From contig OZ241737.1 of NCBI GenBank assembly GCA_965200885.1, positions 1,674,001 to 1,738,000 on the forward strand: a stretch of DNA of 64,000 nt, written 5' to 3'. Each line of letters starts with the position of its first letter. Within the stretch, counting starts at the first letter, position 1. The DNA comes from MPNP01 sp026710155. Its GTDB lineage: Bacteria > Pseudomonadota > Alphaproteobacteria > Rhodobacterales > Rhodobacteraceae. Positions 1 through 9,354 of the stretch are shown here, in pieces. The position numbers were made by a program, and so were the translations under genes. The notes under the pieces were generated by a model. That model saw only the letters and a program-made list of their open reading frames with translations. It was not told the origin of the DNA and searched no databases.

Positions 1-1
1 T

Positions 2-859
2 GACCTTTGGCATGAAGTTGATGTTGTTCTCGGGTTGGGTACCAGACTTCAAAGCCAGGTTCATCAATGGGGACAGGATGAGAACCTGAAGGTAATCCAC
101 ATTGATATTGATGAGACCCAACTTGGCAGAAGTGCCAGGACAGATGTGGCGATAAATGCTGATTTGGCAGATGCCTTGCCAGAATTGATAGGTGCACTTG
201 AAGGGAATGAAATCAAGCGAAGTGATTGGGTGAAGAGGGTAGGGGAAGTATCTGAACGGAGATGGAAGGAAATCAGACATAAATTGAAACCCCAAATAGC
301 TTATCTTGAAGCAATTCGTGATGTACTGCCAAAAGAGGGAATTTATGTCGATGAGCTTACCCAGGTAGGTTATGTGTCACGATTTGCTTATAAGGCATAT
401 TTGCCCAGGACATATATTTCTACCGGATATCAGGGAACATTGGGGTATGGCTTTCCAACGGCGCTGGGTGTTGCTCATGCCAGAAGGGATGTTCCGGTTG
501 TGGCTATTGCTGGCGATGGCGGTGCCTTGGTTGGCTTGGGTGAACTGGCAACAGCCGTGAAATACAATATTCCCCTTACGACAATAATTTTTCAGGATCA
601 TGCCTATGGAAATGTTCAGCACTTTCAAAGAGATGTATACGGTGGTCGGATCATTGCCACTGATCTCACCAGCCCCGATTTTGTCAAATATGCCGAGGCA
701 TTTGGGGCCATGGGTTTGCGAGCCATTTCGCCAGAGGAATTGAAGCCCGTTTTGAAACGGGCAATCAATCACGATGGTCCATGTATAATTGAAGTACCGG
801 TGGGTGTATTTCCCAGCCCTTGGGAGTTTCTGGTGCTTCCCAAGATCAGGGGTGTATAA
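2..859 (+). CDS. Thiamine-diphosphate-dependent enzyme, acetolactate-synthase-like, C-terminal part (5' end outside window)
   Basis: The reading frame is open from base 2, so the gene enters from the left edge and only about 285 C-terminal residues are present. What remains is the end of the central (TPP enzyme M) domain, with a Rossmann-like VHIDID segment, followed by the TPP-binding C-terminal domain. The cofactor motif begins at GDGGAL and ends near FQDHAYGN, where acetolactate synthases usually have an NN or ND pair before AYG. Family knowledge: such enzymes decarboxylate 2-oxo acids. The substrate cannot be read from this part, so glyoxylate carboligase, acetolactate synthase and benzoylformate-decarboxylase-like proteins all remain possible. 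It is followed at 80 bp by an S49 peptidase on the same strand. Confidence 0.8.
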   Translation, partial: DLWHEVDVVLGLGTRLQSQVHQWGQDENLKVIHIDIDETQLGRSARTDVAINADLADALPELIGALEGNEIKRSDWVKRVGEVSERRWKEIRHKLKPQIAYLEAIRDVLPKEGIYVDELTQVGYVSRFAYKAYLPRTYISTGYQGTLGYGFPTALGVAHARRDVPVVAIAGDGGALVGLGELATAVKYNIPLTTIIFQDHAYGNVQHFQRDVYGGRIIATDLTSPDFVKYAEAFGAMGLRAISPEELKPVLKRAINHDGPCIIEVPVGVFPSPWEFLVLPKIRGV

Positions 860-942
860 CTACTGTCGCAAATCAAGGTGAATTGTGGAAATAAATTTTC
901 CGACACTTGTTTTGCCTTTAATCATCACTAGTTCTGGTGCTT

Positions 943-1800
943 ATGAAAAAGCTTTTCAAAAGATCAAAAAACAAAGATTCCTCTAAAAAATCACCTCGGC
1001 GATTAAGAATACCCTTCAGGAAATCCAAACCGGTAGTTTCCGTCATTAGACTTGAGGGTGTAATTGCCTCTGGTGGTAGAATGAGGCAATCCCAACTATC
1101 TGACGAAGGTGTTGCTCCCTTTGTTGAAAAAGCCTTTACAAGAGGAAAGCCCGTTGCAGTAGCTATGGTGATTAACTCACCAGGTGGTTCACCAGTTCAA
1201 AGTTCACTTATTGCTGCCAGAATAATCAGATTGTCGCAGGAAAAGGAAGTTCCAATCTATACTTTTGTAGAAGATGTTGCTGCCTCAGGGGGGTACTGGT
1301 TAGCAGCAATTGGTGATGAGATTTATGCGGATGAAAACTCGATTGTTGGCTCGATTGGTGTCATATCATCTTCATTCGGATTTCAGGAACTGTTGAACAA
1401 GGTTGGCATTGAAAGACGGGTTCATACTTCTGGGGAAGAAAAAAACATTCTTGATCCATTCCTTCCGGAAAACCCTGATGATGTTGAAAAACTCAAGGAG
1501 ATTCAGAAGGAGATTCATGAGAACTTCATTTCCTATGTCACGGAAAGAAGAAAGGGAAAGGAAATTGATGAATCGGCCTTTACTGGTAGATTCTGGACAG
1601 GCCGCAAGGCAATAGAAATCGGATTGGTCGACCAGATCGGGCATATGGTTCCGGTGATGAAGGAAAAATTCGGTGAAGATTTGAAATTCAATTCCTATGT
1701 CAAAAAGAAGAAATTCCTATCTTCCCTTGGGGCACAGGTCACAAGTTCAACATTGGATTATTTCAAGGCGAATTCACTTTGGGAGAAGTTTCGTCTGTAA
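943..1800 (+). CDS. S49 family serine peptidase (SppA/SohB-like)
   Basis: A 285-residue protein with a very basic N-terminus and one S49 protease domain. The sequence shows VINSPGG near residue 77, the nucleophile serine in AASGGYW (about S115) and the general-base lysine in SGEEKN (about K167). That is the Ser-Lys dyad of signal-peptide peptidases of the short, single-domain type. No clear signal peptide or membrane segment is seen, so attachment would be through the positively charged start. The ATG at 943 is chosen over the GTG two codons upstream. Family role: degradation of signal peptides or membrane-associated peptides. It is the last core gene before an AT-rich insert. Confidence 0.88.
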   Translation: MKKLFKRSKNKDSSKKSPRRLRIPFRKSKPVVSVIRLEGVIASGGRMRQSQLSDEGVAPFVEKAFTRGKPVAVAMVINSPGGSPVQSSLIAARIIRLSQEKEVPIYTFVEDVAASGGYWLAAIGDEIYADENSIVGSIGVISSSFGFQELLNKVGIERRVHTSGEEKNILDPFLPENPDDVEKLKEIQKEIHENFISYVTERRKGKEIDESAFTGRFWTGRKAIEIGLVDQIGHMVPVMKEKFGEDLKFNSYVKKKKFLSSLGAQVTSSTLDYFKANSLWEKFRL

Positions 1801-2089
1801 AAGATTGTTCCATAAGCCAAAAAATGTAGCAAATTCAATACATTTTAAGTCAAAAAAACATTTTTGGTTCCCAATCAATTCCGAATTTCAGGTCAAACAG
1901 CATCATTTTTATTGTTTTTGTGACTTATGATTCAGGCTCTAAAGCATTTCTTGTAAAATAATTTACTACCTAACACATAACTTTTTAACCTGACCTCTTA
2001 TTCTTCTGGTAAATTTGTTATCGTTATAATAAACCGCCCAACGACAATATTTTTGAATGATCATATCTAAAATGGCATAAAATATTTTC
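1801..2089. other. AT-rich intergenic segment before the AAA+/protease pair
   Basis: About 290 bases with no believable gene. The composition is strikingly AT-rich compared with the S49 gene before it, as expected at the edge of an inserted segment. No direct repeat or attachment-site duplication was recognised at either end of the insert. Confidence 0.5.
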
Positions 2090-2117
2090 TTTACATTTAT
2101 TTTCTTCCACATATAAT
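2090..2117 (+). promoter_or_regulatory. Sigma70-like promoter candidate for the AAA+/subtilase operon
   Basis: TTTACA at 2090-2095 and TATAAT at 2112-2117 are separated by 16 bases, a near-consensus pair. The predicted start point would be about 35 bases before the ATG at 2158. A weak purine stretch (AGGATAT) precedes that ATG by about 10 bases. Called by eye only. Confidence 0.4.
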
Positions 2118-2157
2118 TGATTAAATTAATCTATATCTAATAGGATATATAAAATTC

Positions 2158-3273
2158 ATGGAAGAAAAAATAAAATTGATAGATAATTTTATCCATCTTG
2201 CGCGTATAGCTCTTTCTGACCGAAAGCAAGATGTACAGCTGTTCCTCAACAAAATCGCCAAGCGAAATACGACTGATCCGAAACTTTCTGATGCACTAAT
2301 AAAGTTACTTCGTGAAAATCCAACGCCAACTAATCCACTTCGAAAAGAAAATCATACTAATATACCAACAGATTCTGACACTAGATTCCATTTATTGCGG
2401 TTTGAAAAACTCCAACAACTACCAGCTGAACCGGTATATACAAATAAAATTCAGACAGCACTCAACCATCTTGTTGAGGAACGCACAAACCCCGAACCGT
2501 TGATTAAAGCAGGCCTGGAACCTACAAAAACAGTTTTATTCACAGGCCCACCAGGTGTTGGGAAAACACTTGGAGCTCGCTGGATAGCTCGTCAAATTGG
2601 TCTTCCCTTAATGATCCTTGATTTGTCAGCTGTTATGAGTAGTTTTCTTGGTCGTACAGGTACTAATCTTAAATATGTATTAGACTACGCAAAATCTGTA
2701 AATTGTATTTTACTATTAGATGAATTGGATGCGATTGCAAAGCGTAGAGATGATACAGGAGAAATTGGTGAACTAAAAAGACTAGTAACCGTTCTGCTGC
2801 AGCAACTTGACGATTGGCCTTCATCTAGTCTTCTTATTTCTGCAACCAATCACTCTGATCTTCTTGACCCTGCTGTTTGGAGAAGGTTTGAGCAACAAAT
2901 TCAATTTGCGTTTCCAGATTCTGTAGCTTTACGGACTTATTTAGATAAAATGTTTGATAACATTTCTTTCGAGAAGAAAGAATGGACAGAAATATTAGCT
3001 GTTGCATTCGCTGGGCTTTCATACAGTGATATCGAAAGAGAATTAAACTTAGCTAGGCGTATGGCTGCTCTTGAAGGTCTAAGTTTAGACTGTTGCCTAT
3101 CCCAACTTATCATCCCTGATCGGCTTACAAAAAAGGAAAAGATTAGTATCGCTGCGCGGTTGGTAGAGAGTAAGACCACCTCACAGCGCAAAGCTCATGA
3201 AATCACTGGTATATCACGTGAAACGATTCGAAAACATCTCAAAGATATCGATAAATCGAAAGGATCTTTATAA
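2158..3273 (+). CDS. AAA+ ATPase with C-terminal helix-turn-helix, partner of subtilisin-like protease
   Basis: 371 residues. An N-terminal helical region (about 1-75) is followed by a AAA+ core of the FtsH/Cdc48 class: Walker A GPPGVGKT at 130-137, Walker B LLLDELD at 185-191, sensor-1 Asn at 231 and an arginine pair at 242-243 in WRRF, suitable as the arginine finger. The last 30 residues (about 342-363) look like a helix-turn-helix, unusual for a protease-partner ATPase. The stop overlaps the next ATG (TAATG), so the two genes are translationally coupled. Codon and base use are more AT-rich than the flanking core genes, suggesting transfer. Inference: a regulatory or substrate-loading ATPase for the adjacent protease, possibly in a defence or conflict system. 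No specific function is established from sequence alone. Confidence 0.8.
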   Translation: MEEKIKLIDNFIHLARIALSDRKQDVQLFLNKIAKRNTTDPKLSDALIKLLRENPTPTNPLRKENHTNIPTDSDTRFHLLRFEKLQQLPAEPVYTNKIQTALNHLVEERTNPEPLIKAGLEPTKTVLFTGPPGVGKTLGARWIARQIGLPLMILDLSAVMSSFLGRTGTNLKYVLDYAKSVNCILLLDELDAIAKRRDDTGEIGELKRLVTVLLQQLDDWPSSSLLISATNHSDLLDPAVWRRFEQQIQFAFPDSVALRTYLDKMFDNISFEKKEWTEILAVAFAGLSYSDIERELNLARRMAALEGLSLDCCLSQLIIPDRLTKKEKISIAARLVESKTTSQRKAHEITGISRETIRKHLKDIDKSKGSL

Positions 3274-5504
3274 TGGGAGCACGAAATTATTTATTAGGTA
3301 AGGGAGAGAGGTTAACAGAAGATATCGTTAGGAATTTAGGTGGAGGTCCAAAATATCATCCTTATACCATTGATGAAGCTCACAGACGTCTTACTAAGAT
3401 GGCAAACAAAGCGGTAAATAAGATAGATCAACTTCCAAAGGAAGCTTGCCCTAAAGATAAAGCAGTTATCTCAATTACTCTTCATCCAGAATACATCGCA
3501 AAGTCGTACTTTCCAAATAAACTGTTACAAAATATTGGTGTGGATGTGGTTGGTAGTCGCCCGAGAAAGATTAAGCCTCAAAAGCGTTCACGGAATCGGG
3601 AAACTATTGAAATGGTTACTACAGAACTTTTCACTTTTGGAGCACGTTCAGCGGTCCGGGCTTGGAGTCAGAAATTACAAACCTTGCAAAAAGATGACCA
3701 AAGTAACAATTTACTACTACCAATTGAAGAAATATCAGCACCAACACCAAAGGATAAAATTAGAGGAGAACTTCCACCTAGTGGTGATTTAACATTGGAA
3801 ACAATCCTTCATGCGAGTGAAATGGATTCGGAGATTATCCAGGCATTTATAAATTACCTTGAGAAACAGGAAATTTCCATTAAATATGGCCGAAGGTTCT
3901 TTGCAAAGGGATTGTGTTTTCAAGCACTTAACGCTCCAGTAAATCGTGTGGAAGATATTGCTGCTTTCACAGGAGTGCGTCTTGTGCGTCAGATGCCTGG
4001 ATTAAGAATATTCAGACCTTTTACACTATCTTCTAGAAGCTCGTCCCAGAAAAATCTAGAATTACCAGATGAGTCCCCAATTTCAAAAAATGTTAAAGTC
4101 GCAATTTTTGATGGGGGTATACCAGAAAAACATCCACTTACCAAATGGGTGAATCCACTCGAACCTCCAGGAATGATACCAGCAAAAGATGAATTTCTTT
4201 CTCATGGCATTGCTGTTTCATCAGCAGCTCTTTTCGGGCACATTGACACCAAAAAACCTATTCAACGCCCCTATTCATACATTGACCATTACCGAGTTGT
4301 AGATGACGCTCCAGGTCAAGATAATAATGAACTTTACGAAGTATTAGACCGTATTGAGAATATCCTCCTAAGCAATGATTTTGATTTTATCAATTTGAGT
4401 ATCGGACCTCGACTTCCGATTGAGGATGATGATGTCCATGCTTGGACAGCTGTCTTAGATGAGTATCTCTCAAAGAATTCAACATTGGCGATGATTGCAG
4501 TCGGCAATGACGGTGAAGGTGACACAATCCAAGGTTTTGACCGGATTCAAGTTCCTTCAGATTGTGTTAATGCTATGGCAATTGGAGCTTGTAATAAACC
4601 AGATGAAAACTGGAAACGCACCTCATACAGTTCAAAGGGACCAGGTCGTAGTCCTGGTATTGTAAAACCTGATTTAGTAGATTTTGGTGGAGAGATAACT
4701 CGCCCGTTTTTAGTTGTTTCACCAAACATAAAACCTACTCTTGACCAAGTTCAAGGAACTTCGTTTGCAACACCTAGCGTCCTGCGACTTGGAATCGGAG
4801 TTAGGGCCCATTTTGGCATGAGTCTAAATCATCTCGCCATCCGTACCTTGCTGATACATACTTGTGAGAACAACGAACAACCCTTTACTGAGGTTGGCTG
4901 GGGGCGTGCTGCTCGCACACTGAATGATTTGGTTCTTTGTAATCATGATACCATTCGTATTGTTTATCAAGGAGAAATTTCTCCAGCAAAGTTTATTCGT
5001 GCAACAATCCCTGTTCCTGATCAACCATTTCAAGGTTTCGTCTCAATTACATCAACAATATGCTATAAGACACCGACTGATCCACATCATCCCAGCAATT
5101 ATACACGTGCTGGATTGGAAGTCACTTTTCGACCCCATGATGACAAGTTTAATCGAAATAAACAAATACATCCAAATGCTGATGCATTTTTTGGCTCAAA
5201 AGTTCTAGGTGCTACCGAGAAAGAATTGCGGCGTTATGCTTGGAAATGGGAAAACTGTCTTCATGCAACACGCCGAAAGAAAGGTACTTCTCTTCAAAAC
5301 CCTTGTTTCGATATCCACTACAATTCACGTCTAGAAAGTCAAAATTTTACTCCTGATCATAAACTCAACTACGCTATGGTTGTAACTGTTCAAGCGAAAG
5401 GTGCTCCAGACCTTTATAATCAGGTCGTACGAAAGTATGCAACTGTAATTGAACCCTTGCTTCCAATTTGGGAAATTCCAACTCAAACAATCGGGTCACT
5501 TTGA
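3273..5504 (+). CDS. S8 (subtilisin-like) serine peptidase, cytosolic, paired with AAA+ ATPase
   Basis: 743 residues without a signal peptide, so probably cytosolic, which is unusual for subtilases. The catalytic triad is complete: Asp280 in IFDGG, His311 in SHGIAVSS, Ser497 in GTSFATP, with the oxyanion Asn412 in AVGND. The N-terminal 270 residues and the C-terminal 230 residues match no domain I recognise. The N-terminal part might act as propeptide, substrate-recognition or ATPase-docking module. Translation starts at the A of the upstream stop. Inference: the ATPase gates or delivers substrates to the protease, and activation by an infection signal would give proteolysis-based immunity. 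This is a hypothesis from gene pairing only. Confidence 0.85.
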   Translation: MGARNYLLGKGERLTEDIVRNLGGGPKYHPYTIDEAHRRLTKMANKAVNKIDQLPKEACPKDKAVISITLHPEYIAKSYFPNKLLQNIGVDVVGSRPRKIKPQKRSRNRETIEMVTTELFTFGARSAVRAWSQKLQTLQKDDQSNNLLLPIEEISAPTPKDKIRGELPPSGDLTLETILHASEMDSEIIQAFINYLEKQEISIKYGRRFFAKGLCFQALNAPVNRVEDIAAFTGVRLVRQMPGLRIFRPFTLSSRSSSQKNLELPDESPISKNVKVAIFDGGIPEKHPLTKWVNPLEPPGMIPAKDEFLSHGIAVSSAALFGHIDTKKPIQRPYSYIDHYRVVDDAPGQDNNELYEVLDRIENILLSNDFDFINLSIGPRLPIEDDDVHAWTAVLDEYLSKNSTLAMIAVGNDGEGDTIQGFDRIQVPSDCVNAMAIGACNKPDENWKRTSYSSKGPGRSPGIVKPDLVDFGGEITRPFLVVSPNIKPTLDQVQGTSFATPSVLRLGIGVRAHFGMSLNHLAIRTLLIHTCENNEQPFTEVGWGRAARTLNDLVLCNHDTIRIVYQGEISPAKFIRATIPVPDQPFQGFVSITSTICYKTPTDPHHPSNYTRAGLEVTFRPHDDKFNRNKQIHPNADAFFGSKVLGATEKELRRYAWKWENCLHATRRKKGTSLQNPCFDIHYNSRLESQNFTPDHKLNYAMVVTVQAKGAPDLYNQVVRKYATVIEPLLPIWEIPTQTIGSL

Positions 5505-5604
5505 TGAATTGGTTGAGGCTTTTAAGAAACAGTTGCTAGCCAAAGGTTACAAGATACAAAAGGGCAACTATGTAGAACCAAAGTTGGTTCCTTTACCCAA
5601 GTAG
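5503..5604 (+). pseudogene. Orphan C-terminal gene tail (about 33 codons)
   Basis: Directly after the protease, in another frame, an open stretch without a start reads DELVEAFKKQLLAKG, continues with a lysine-rich segment and ends LVPLPK then stop. It has the look of a real protein end rather than random AT-rich sequence. It may be what is left of the gene interrupted when the AAA+/protease pair arrived. The parent family was not recognised. Confidence 0.25.
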
Positions 5605-5963
5605 GGTGATAATTGAAATCATGGAAGAATAATAAGTACTTACTCTTAAATTGAGGGGATAATCGCATTCGCAAAAGAATGGAATTTACATCCAATTTCT
5701 CTTCTTTGATTATCCTCCTCACTCTTGAGCTACCATCCACATTAGATCCATTGCATTTCACTGGTTTAGAGGGATCTCAAATTAAGCGTGAACATTCCCA
5801 TAGTTCAATTTAGCAATTATATTCACCATAATTTGGTCTATATCGGGATATAAAGTTTTGAATACCGAATTACCTCAGGTATTATCAGCTATGGTGGATA
5901 ATCCAACCCATTCACATTTAAGAAAGTATTTGAATTGTATTTTGATAGACAGGTATGACGTAA
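5605..5963. other. Intergenic, no gene seen
   Basis: About 360 AT-rich bases. A minus-strand open frame inside it has no recognisable protein character. It contains one short imperfect inverted repeat, GGATAATC near 5658 and GATTATCC near 5708, of unknown meaning. The promoter of the SDR/uvrC cluster should lie here. Confidence 0.4.
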
Positions 5964-6761
5964 ATGAATGAATCAGTCAGGAATCGGGCAGCATTGATAA
6001 CCGGTGGTGCAACGAGATTGGGCAAGGAGATGGCTTCTGCCTTGGCAAAAAGGGGTTTTGATCTGGTCATTCATTACAACAGTTCAGAGAATGAGGCTAT
6101 AACTCTAACAAATTCATTATCTTCATTGGGGATAAAAGCTTTAACAGTGAAGGCAAATTTACTTGAACACGAACAAACAATCGATGTGATTGCTCATGCC
6201 AGAGAAGCATTGGGCAAGCCCTTGAACCTGTTGATAAACAATGCTTCCATTTTCACCAATGATTCTATCGAAAATGCTACTCTGACCAGTTGGGACAATC
6301 ACATTTCATCAAATCTACGGGCCCCTTTTTTTCTGACACAAGCCTTTGCCCATCAGGTTCCAGATGAAATAATCGATGAAAGGGGAGAGTTTCTTGCCCA
6401 AGGGATGGTCATCAATATGGTTGATCAAAGAGTACTAAAGCCCACTTCCCATTTTGCTACATATACCTTGGCCAAAATGGCTCTTTGGTCATTTACTCAA
6501 ACTGCAGCCATTTCATTGGCACCAAGGATCAGGGTGAATGCAATTGGACCAGGACCAACGATAAAAATGGATACACAATCGGAAGAGCATTTTTCAAATC
6601 AACGTTACAATACCATCCTGAGGAGAGGTTCCAATCCCCAAGATATTGTCGGAGCGATGAACTATTTTATTGATTCCCCTTCCGTCACAGGTCAGTTGAT
6701 TTGTACAGATAGTGGGCAGCATCTAACCTGGAACCCCAAATTTTATGGCGAAGATTATTAA
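5964..6761 (+). CDS. Short-chain dehydrogenase of pteridine reductase type (FolM/PTR1-like)
   Basis: 265 residues. The dinucleotide motif is TGGATRLG at 13-20, that is TGxxxRxG, in which arginine replaces the usual glycine. This arginine is the signature of pteridine reductases. The usual catalytic serine is replaced by Asp in INMVDQ (about D154), again as in PTR1, with Tyr167 and Lys171 of YTLAK completing the active site. RVNAIGPGP follows, as in that subfamily. Family knowledge: NADPH-dependent reduction of dihydromonapterin, dihydrobiopterin or dihydrofolate. It lies 80 bp before uvrC on the same strand, a neighbourhood I recall from other alphaproteobacteria. The substrate is inferred, not shown. 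Confidence 0.8.
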   Translation: MNESVRNRAALITGGATRLGKEMASALAKRGFDLVIHYNSSENEAITLTNSLSSLGIKALTVKANLLEHEQTIDVIAHAREALGKPLNLLINNASIFTNDSIENATLTSWDNHISSNLRAPFFLTQAFAHQVPDEIIDERGEFLAQGMVINMVDQRVLKPTSHFATYTLAKMALWSFTQTAAISLAPRIRVNAIGPGPTIKMDTQSEEHFSNQRYNTILRRGSNPQDIVGAMNYFIDSPSVTGQLICTDSGQHLTWNPKFYGEDY

Positions 6762-6841
6762 CTTTATTGCCAGGAGGTTAATATTATTTCGCTATACTTT
6801 TGACATATGATTGTGAAAACAGAATTTTTTGGATCAAAGCG

Positions 6842-8713
6842 ATGACTAGTGAAGCCGACCATCAAATTGGCTTGCGAGGGGTCGATTGCATCAGGCATTA
6901 TGCCAAAACACTCGATGGGAGTCCCGGCGTTTACAGAATGCTGGGTTCCAAGGGTGAGGTTTTGTATGTTGGAAAAGCCAAACACCTCAAAAACAGGATA
7001 AGAAACTATCTCAATCCCATGGCCATGGGAGGAAGAATCGAAAGAATGGTTTCGTTGACCGCATCCATGATGTTTTTGACAACCAAAACCGAAACCGAGG
7101 CTCTGTTGCTTGAACAAAATCTCATCAAGCAATTGAAACCTCATTTCAATGTACTGCTCAGGGACGACAAGAGTTTCCCTACCATCTACATTTCAACAGA
7201 TCATCCCTTTCCTCAAATAAGGAAACACAGGGGCAAAAGGGAGTTGAACGGCAAGCATTATGGCCCGTTTGCCTCTGCTGCTGCCGTCAACAGGACAATC
7301 AATCAACTTCAAAAGGTATTCCTGATAAGAAACTGTTCTGATACAATTTTCAACAACCGGACAAGACCTTGCCTGCAATACCAGATCAAGAGATGTTCAG
7401 CCCCCTGTGCAGGACTTATCGAAGAAGAAAGTTATGCCGAGCTCGTCAATGATGCTCAAGGTTTCCTACGAGGGAAAACCTCCAATATTCAACAGAATTT
7501 GGCTTCAAAAATGGAACTTGCCTCAAAGGCGCTGGAGTTTGAGAAAGCCGCGGCCTTCAGAGACAGGATTCAGGCATTGACACAGATACAGTCGGTACAG
7601 GGCATCAATCCGCAAACAGTTTCCGAAGCCGATGTGATTGGGTTGAGTCTGGAAAATGGCAAGGCTTGTGTACAGGTCTTCTTCATCAGGTCCCATCAGA
7701 ATTGGGGAAACAAATCCTTTTTTCCAAAAACGGGAGAAGGGGCTGGCGAAGCAGAAATTCTCAAGGCCTTTCTGGGTCAGTTTTATTCCAACAAGCACCC
7801 TCCAAGGGAAATATTGCTGTCCCACCCCATTGAGGATTATGATCCGATGGTAAAGGTGCTTAGTGAACTAAGGGGCACCAAGGTAAAACTGAACATTCCA
7901 AAAAGGGGGGAGAGAGCCCTTTTGATCGAGAATGCAGTACGAAATGCAAGGGAATCACTGACCCGGAAACTATCGGAGGTGGCAAGTCAGATATTGTTGT
8001 TCGAAAGACTTGCAGAAAAGGTTGGTTTGGATGAAATACCGGAAATAATAGAGGTTTATGACAATTCACACATTCAGGGATCGTACCAGTACGGAACAAT
8101 GATTTGTGTCGGCAAGGAAGGGTTTCTCAAATCCTCCTATCGTAAATACAAAATCAGGGACGAGCAACTGACCCCTGGTGATGACTATGGCATGATGCGG
8201 GAAGTCTTCACTCGCCGATTTCGTAGATTGCTGGAGGAAGATCCAGAGAAGAACAGTATGCTTTGGCCAAATCTCATAATAGTTGATGGGGGGCAGGGCC
8301 AGCTGATGGCTGCCAAGGAAGTTCTTGAGAATTTCGGACTTGATGAAATCTCTCTCATCAGCGTTTCCAAAGGGCCCAATCGAGATCATGATATCGAAAC
8401 AATACACCTTGCCGATTCGTCCAGATTCAAGCTGGAAAAGAATGACTCATTGCTGTTTTTTATCCAGCGGATCAGGGATGAAGCCCACAGGTTTGCCATT
8501 GGAACACACAGGTCGGCAAGAAGAAAAAACCTTCGAAAGTCATCATTGGATTCCATACCTGGGATAGGAGCAGGAAGAAAGCATGCCCTTTTGCATCACT
8601 TTGGGTCAGCCAAGGAGATAAAAAATGCTGGTATTGACGATCTGAAGGCTGTTCAAGGCATATCGGAAAGCATGGCCCGAACCATCCATGCGTTTTATCA
8701 CGATACTGAATAA
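6842..8713 (+). CDS. uvrC: Excinuclease ABC subunit C
   Basis: 623 residues from the ATG at 6842. An upstream TTG at 6800 is possible but adds a tail without family resemblance. Order of domains: GIY-YIG nuclease (GVYRMLGSKG...LYVGKAK, about residues 29-105) for the 3' incision, a UVR segment (about 205-240) that binds UvrB, the RNase-H-like nuclease (EVYDNSHIQG and DGGQGQ) for the 5' incision, and a C-terminal double helix-hairpin-helix (SIPGIGAGRK). Length is normal. Role: dual incision in nucleotide excision repair, cytosolic, with UvrA and UvrB. The gene is followed closely by pgsA, so it probably shares a transcript with pgsA, moaD and moaE. Confidence 0.97.
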   Translation: MTSEADHQIGLRGVDCIRHYAKTLDGSPGVYRMLGSKGEVLYVGKAKHLKNRIRNYLNPMAMGGRIERMVSLTASMMFLTTKTETEALLLEQNLIKQLKPHFNVLLRDDKSFPTIYISTDHPFPQIRKHRGKRELNGKHYGPFASAAAVNRTINQLQKVFLIRNCSDTIFNNRTRPCLQYQIKRCSAPCAGLIEEESYAELVNDAQGFLRGKTSNIQQNLASKMELASKALEFEKAAAFRDRIQALTQIQSVQGINPQTVSEADVIGLSLENGKACVQVFFIRSHQNWGNKSFFPKTGEGAGEAEILKAFLGQFYSNKHPPREILLSHPIEDYDPMVKVLSELRGTKVKLNIPKRGERALLIENAVRNARESLTRKLSEVASQILLFERLAEKVGLDEIPEIIEVYDNSHIQGSYQYGTMICVGKEGFLKSSYRKYKIRDEQLTPGDDYGMMREVFTRRFRRLLEEDPEKNSMLWPNLIIVDGGQGQLMAAKEVLENFGLDEISLISVSKGPNRDHDIETIHLADSSRFKLEKNDSLLFFIQRIRDEAHRFAIGTHRSARRKNLRKSSLDSIPGIGAGRKHALLHHFGSAKEIKNAGIDDLKAVQGISESMARTIHAFYHDTE

Positions 8714-8733
8714 ATCATGGGAAATATTATTTC

Positions 8734-9354
8734 ATGACCATCACCATTCCAACCATACTGAGCATAATTCGTTTATTTGCCGGATTTTTGATCTTGCTTG
8801 GCTTCCTGTTTCTGGCAAGGCCCGTAGCTGATATTCTGGCCTTTGTGGTATTTGCATGTGGTGCAACAACCGATTTCATTGATGGTTACATTGCCAGAAA
8901 ATTCAACATGGTTTCAGAACTGGGGAAAATCCTTGATTCGATTGCCGATAAAATTCTGGTCACCATGGCATGGATCATCATCATCACTTATTATGAATTC
9001 AATTCATGGATTATTTTACCCATAGGATTAATAATCTTCAGGGAATTGTTTATTTCAGGTTTGCGGGAATACCTGGCCTCCAAGAGTTTAAATCTTAAGG
9101 TTACCTTTATTGCCAAACTGAAAACCACCCTTCAGATGATCGCGATTTCATTGACCTTTTTCTCGGGTATAATCGTTGACGGAAGTAGTTCGTTTAGTGC
9201 CTTTTTATTGCAACCTGTTGCGGGTTCAGGGACAACCCTTATGGACATGGCTTGTATCGTGCTTATTTGGTTATCAGCAATTCAAACAATTTATACCGGC
9301 TTGGAGTATTTCAAAACGGCACTTGGCTTGATGGGAACCAAAAATGATGGTTAG
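8734..9354 (+). CDS. pgsA: CDP-diacylglycerol-glycerol-3-phosphate 3-phosphatidyltransferase
   Basis: 206 residues, several membrane segments. It carries the complete CDP-alcohol phosphotransferase motif DGxxARx8Gx3Dx3D in DGYIARKF...LGKILDSIAD. It makes phosphatidylglycerophosphate from CDP-diacylglycerol and glycerol-3-phosphate in the inner membrane, the committed step to phosphatidylglycerol and cardiolipin. It starts 20 bp after uvrC, and its 3' end overlaps the start of moaD by 11 bases, so translation of the two is coupled. Confidence 0.95.
   Translation: MTITIPTILSIIRLFAGFLILLGFLFLARPVADILAFVVFACGATTDFIDGYIARKFNMVSELGKILDSIADKILVTMAWIIIITYYEFNSWIILPIGLIIFRELFISGLREYLASKSLNLKVTFIAKLKTTLQMIAISLTFFSGIIVDGSSSFSAFLLQPVAGSGTTLMDMACIVLIWLSAIQTIYTGLEYFKTALGLMGTKNDG

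Noticed and set aside
5522..5761. 79-codon minus-strand open frame behind the protease
   Set aside because: Overlaps the gene-tail remnant on the other strand and has no recognisable features.
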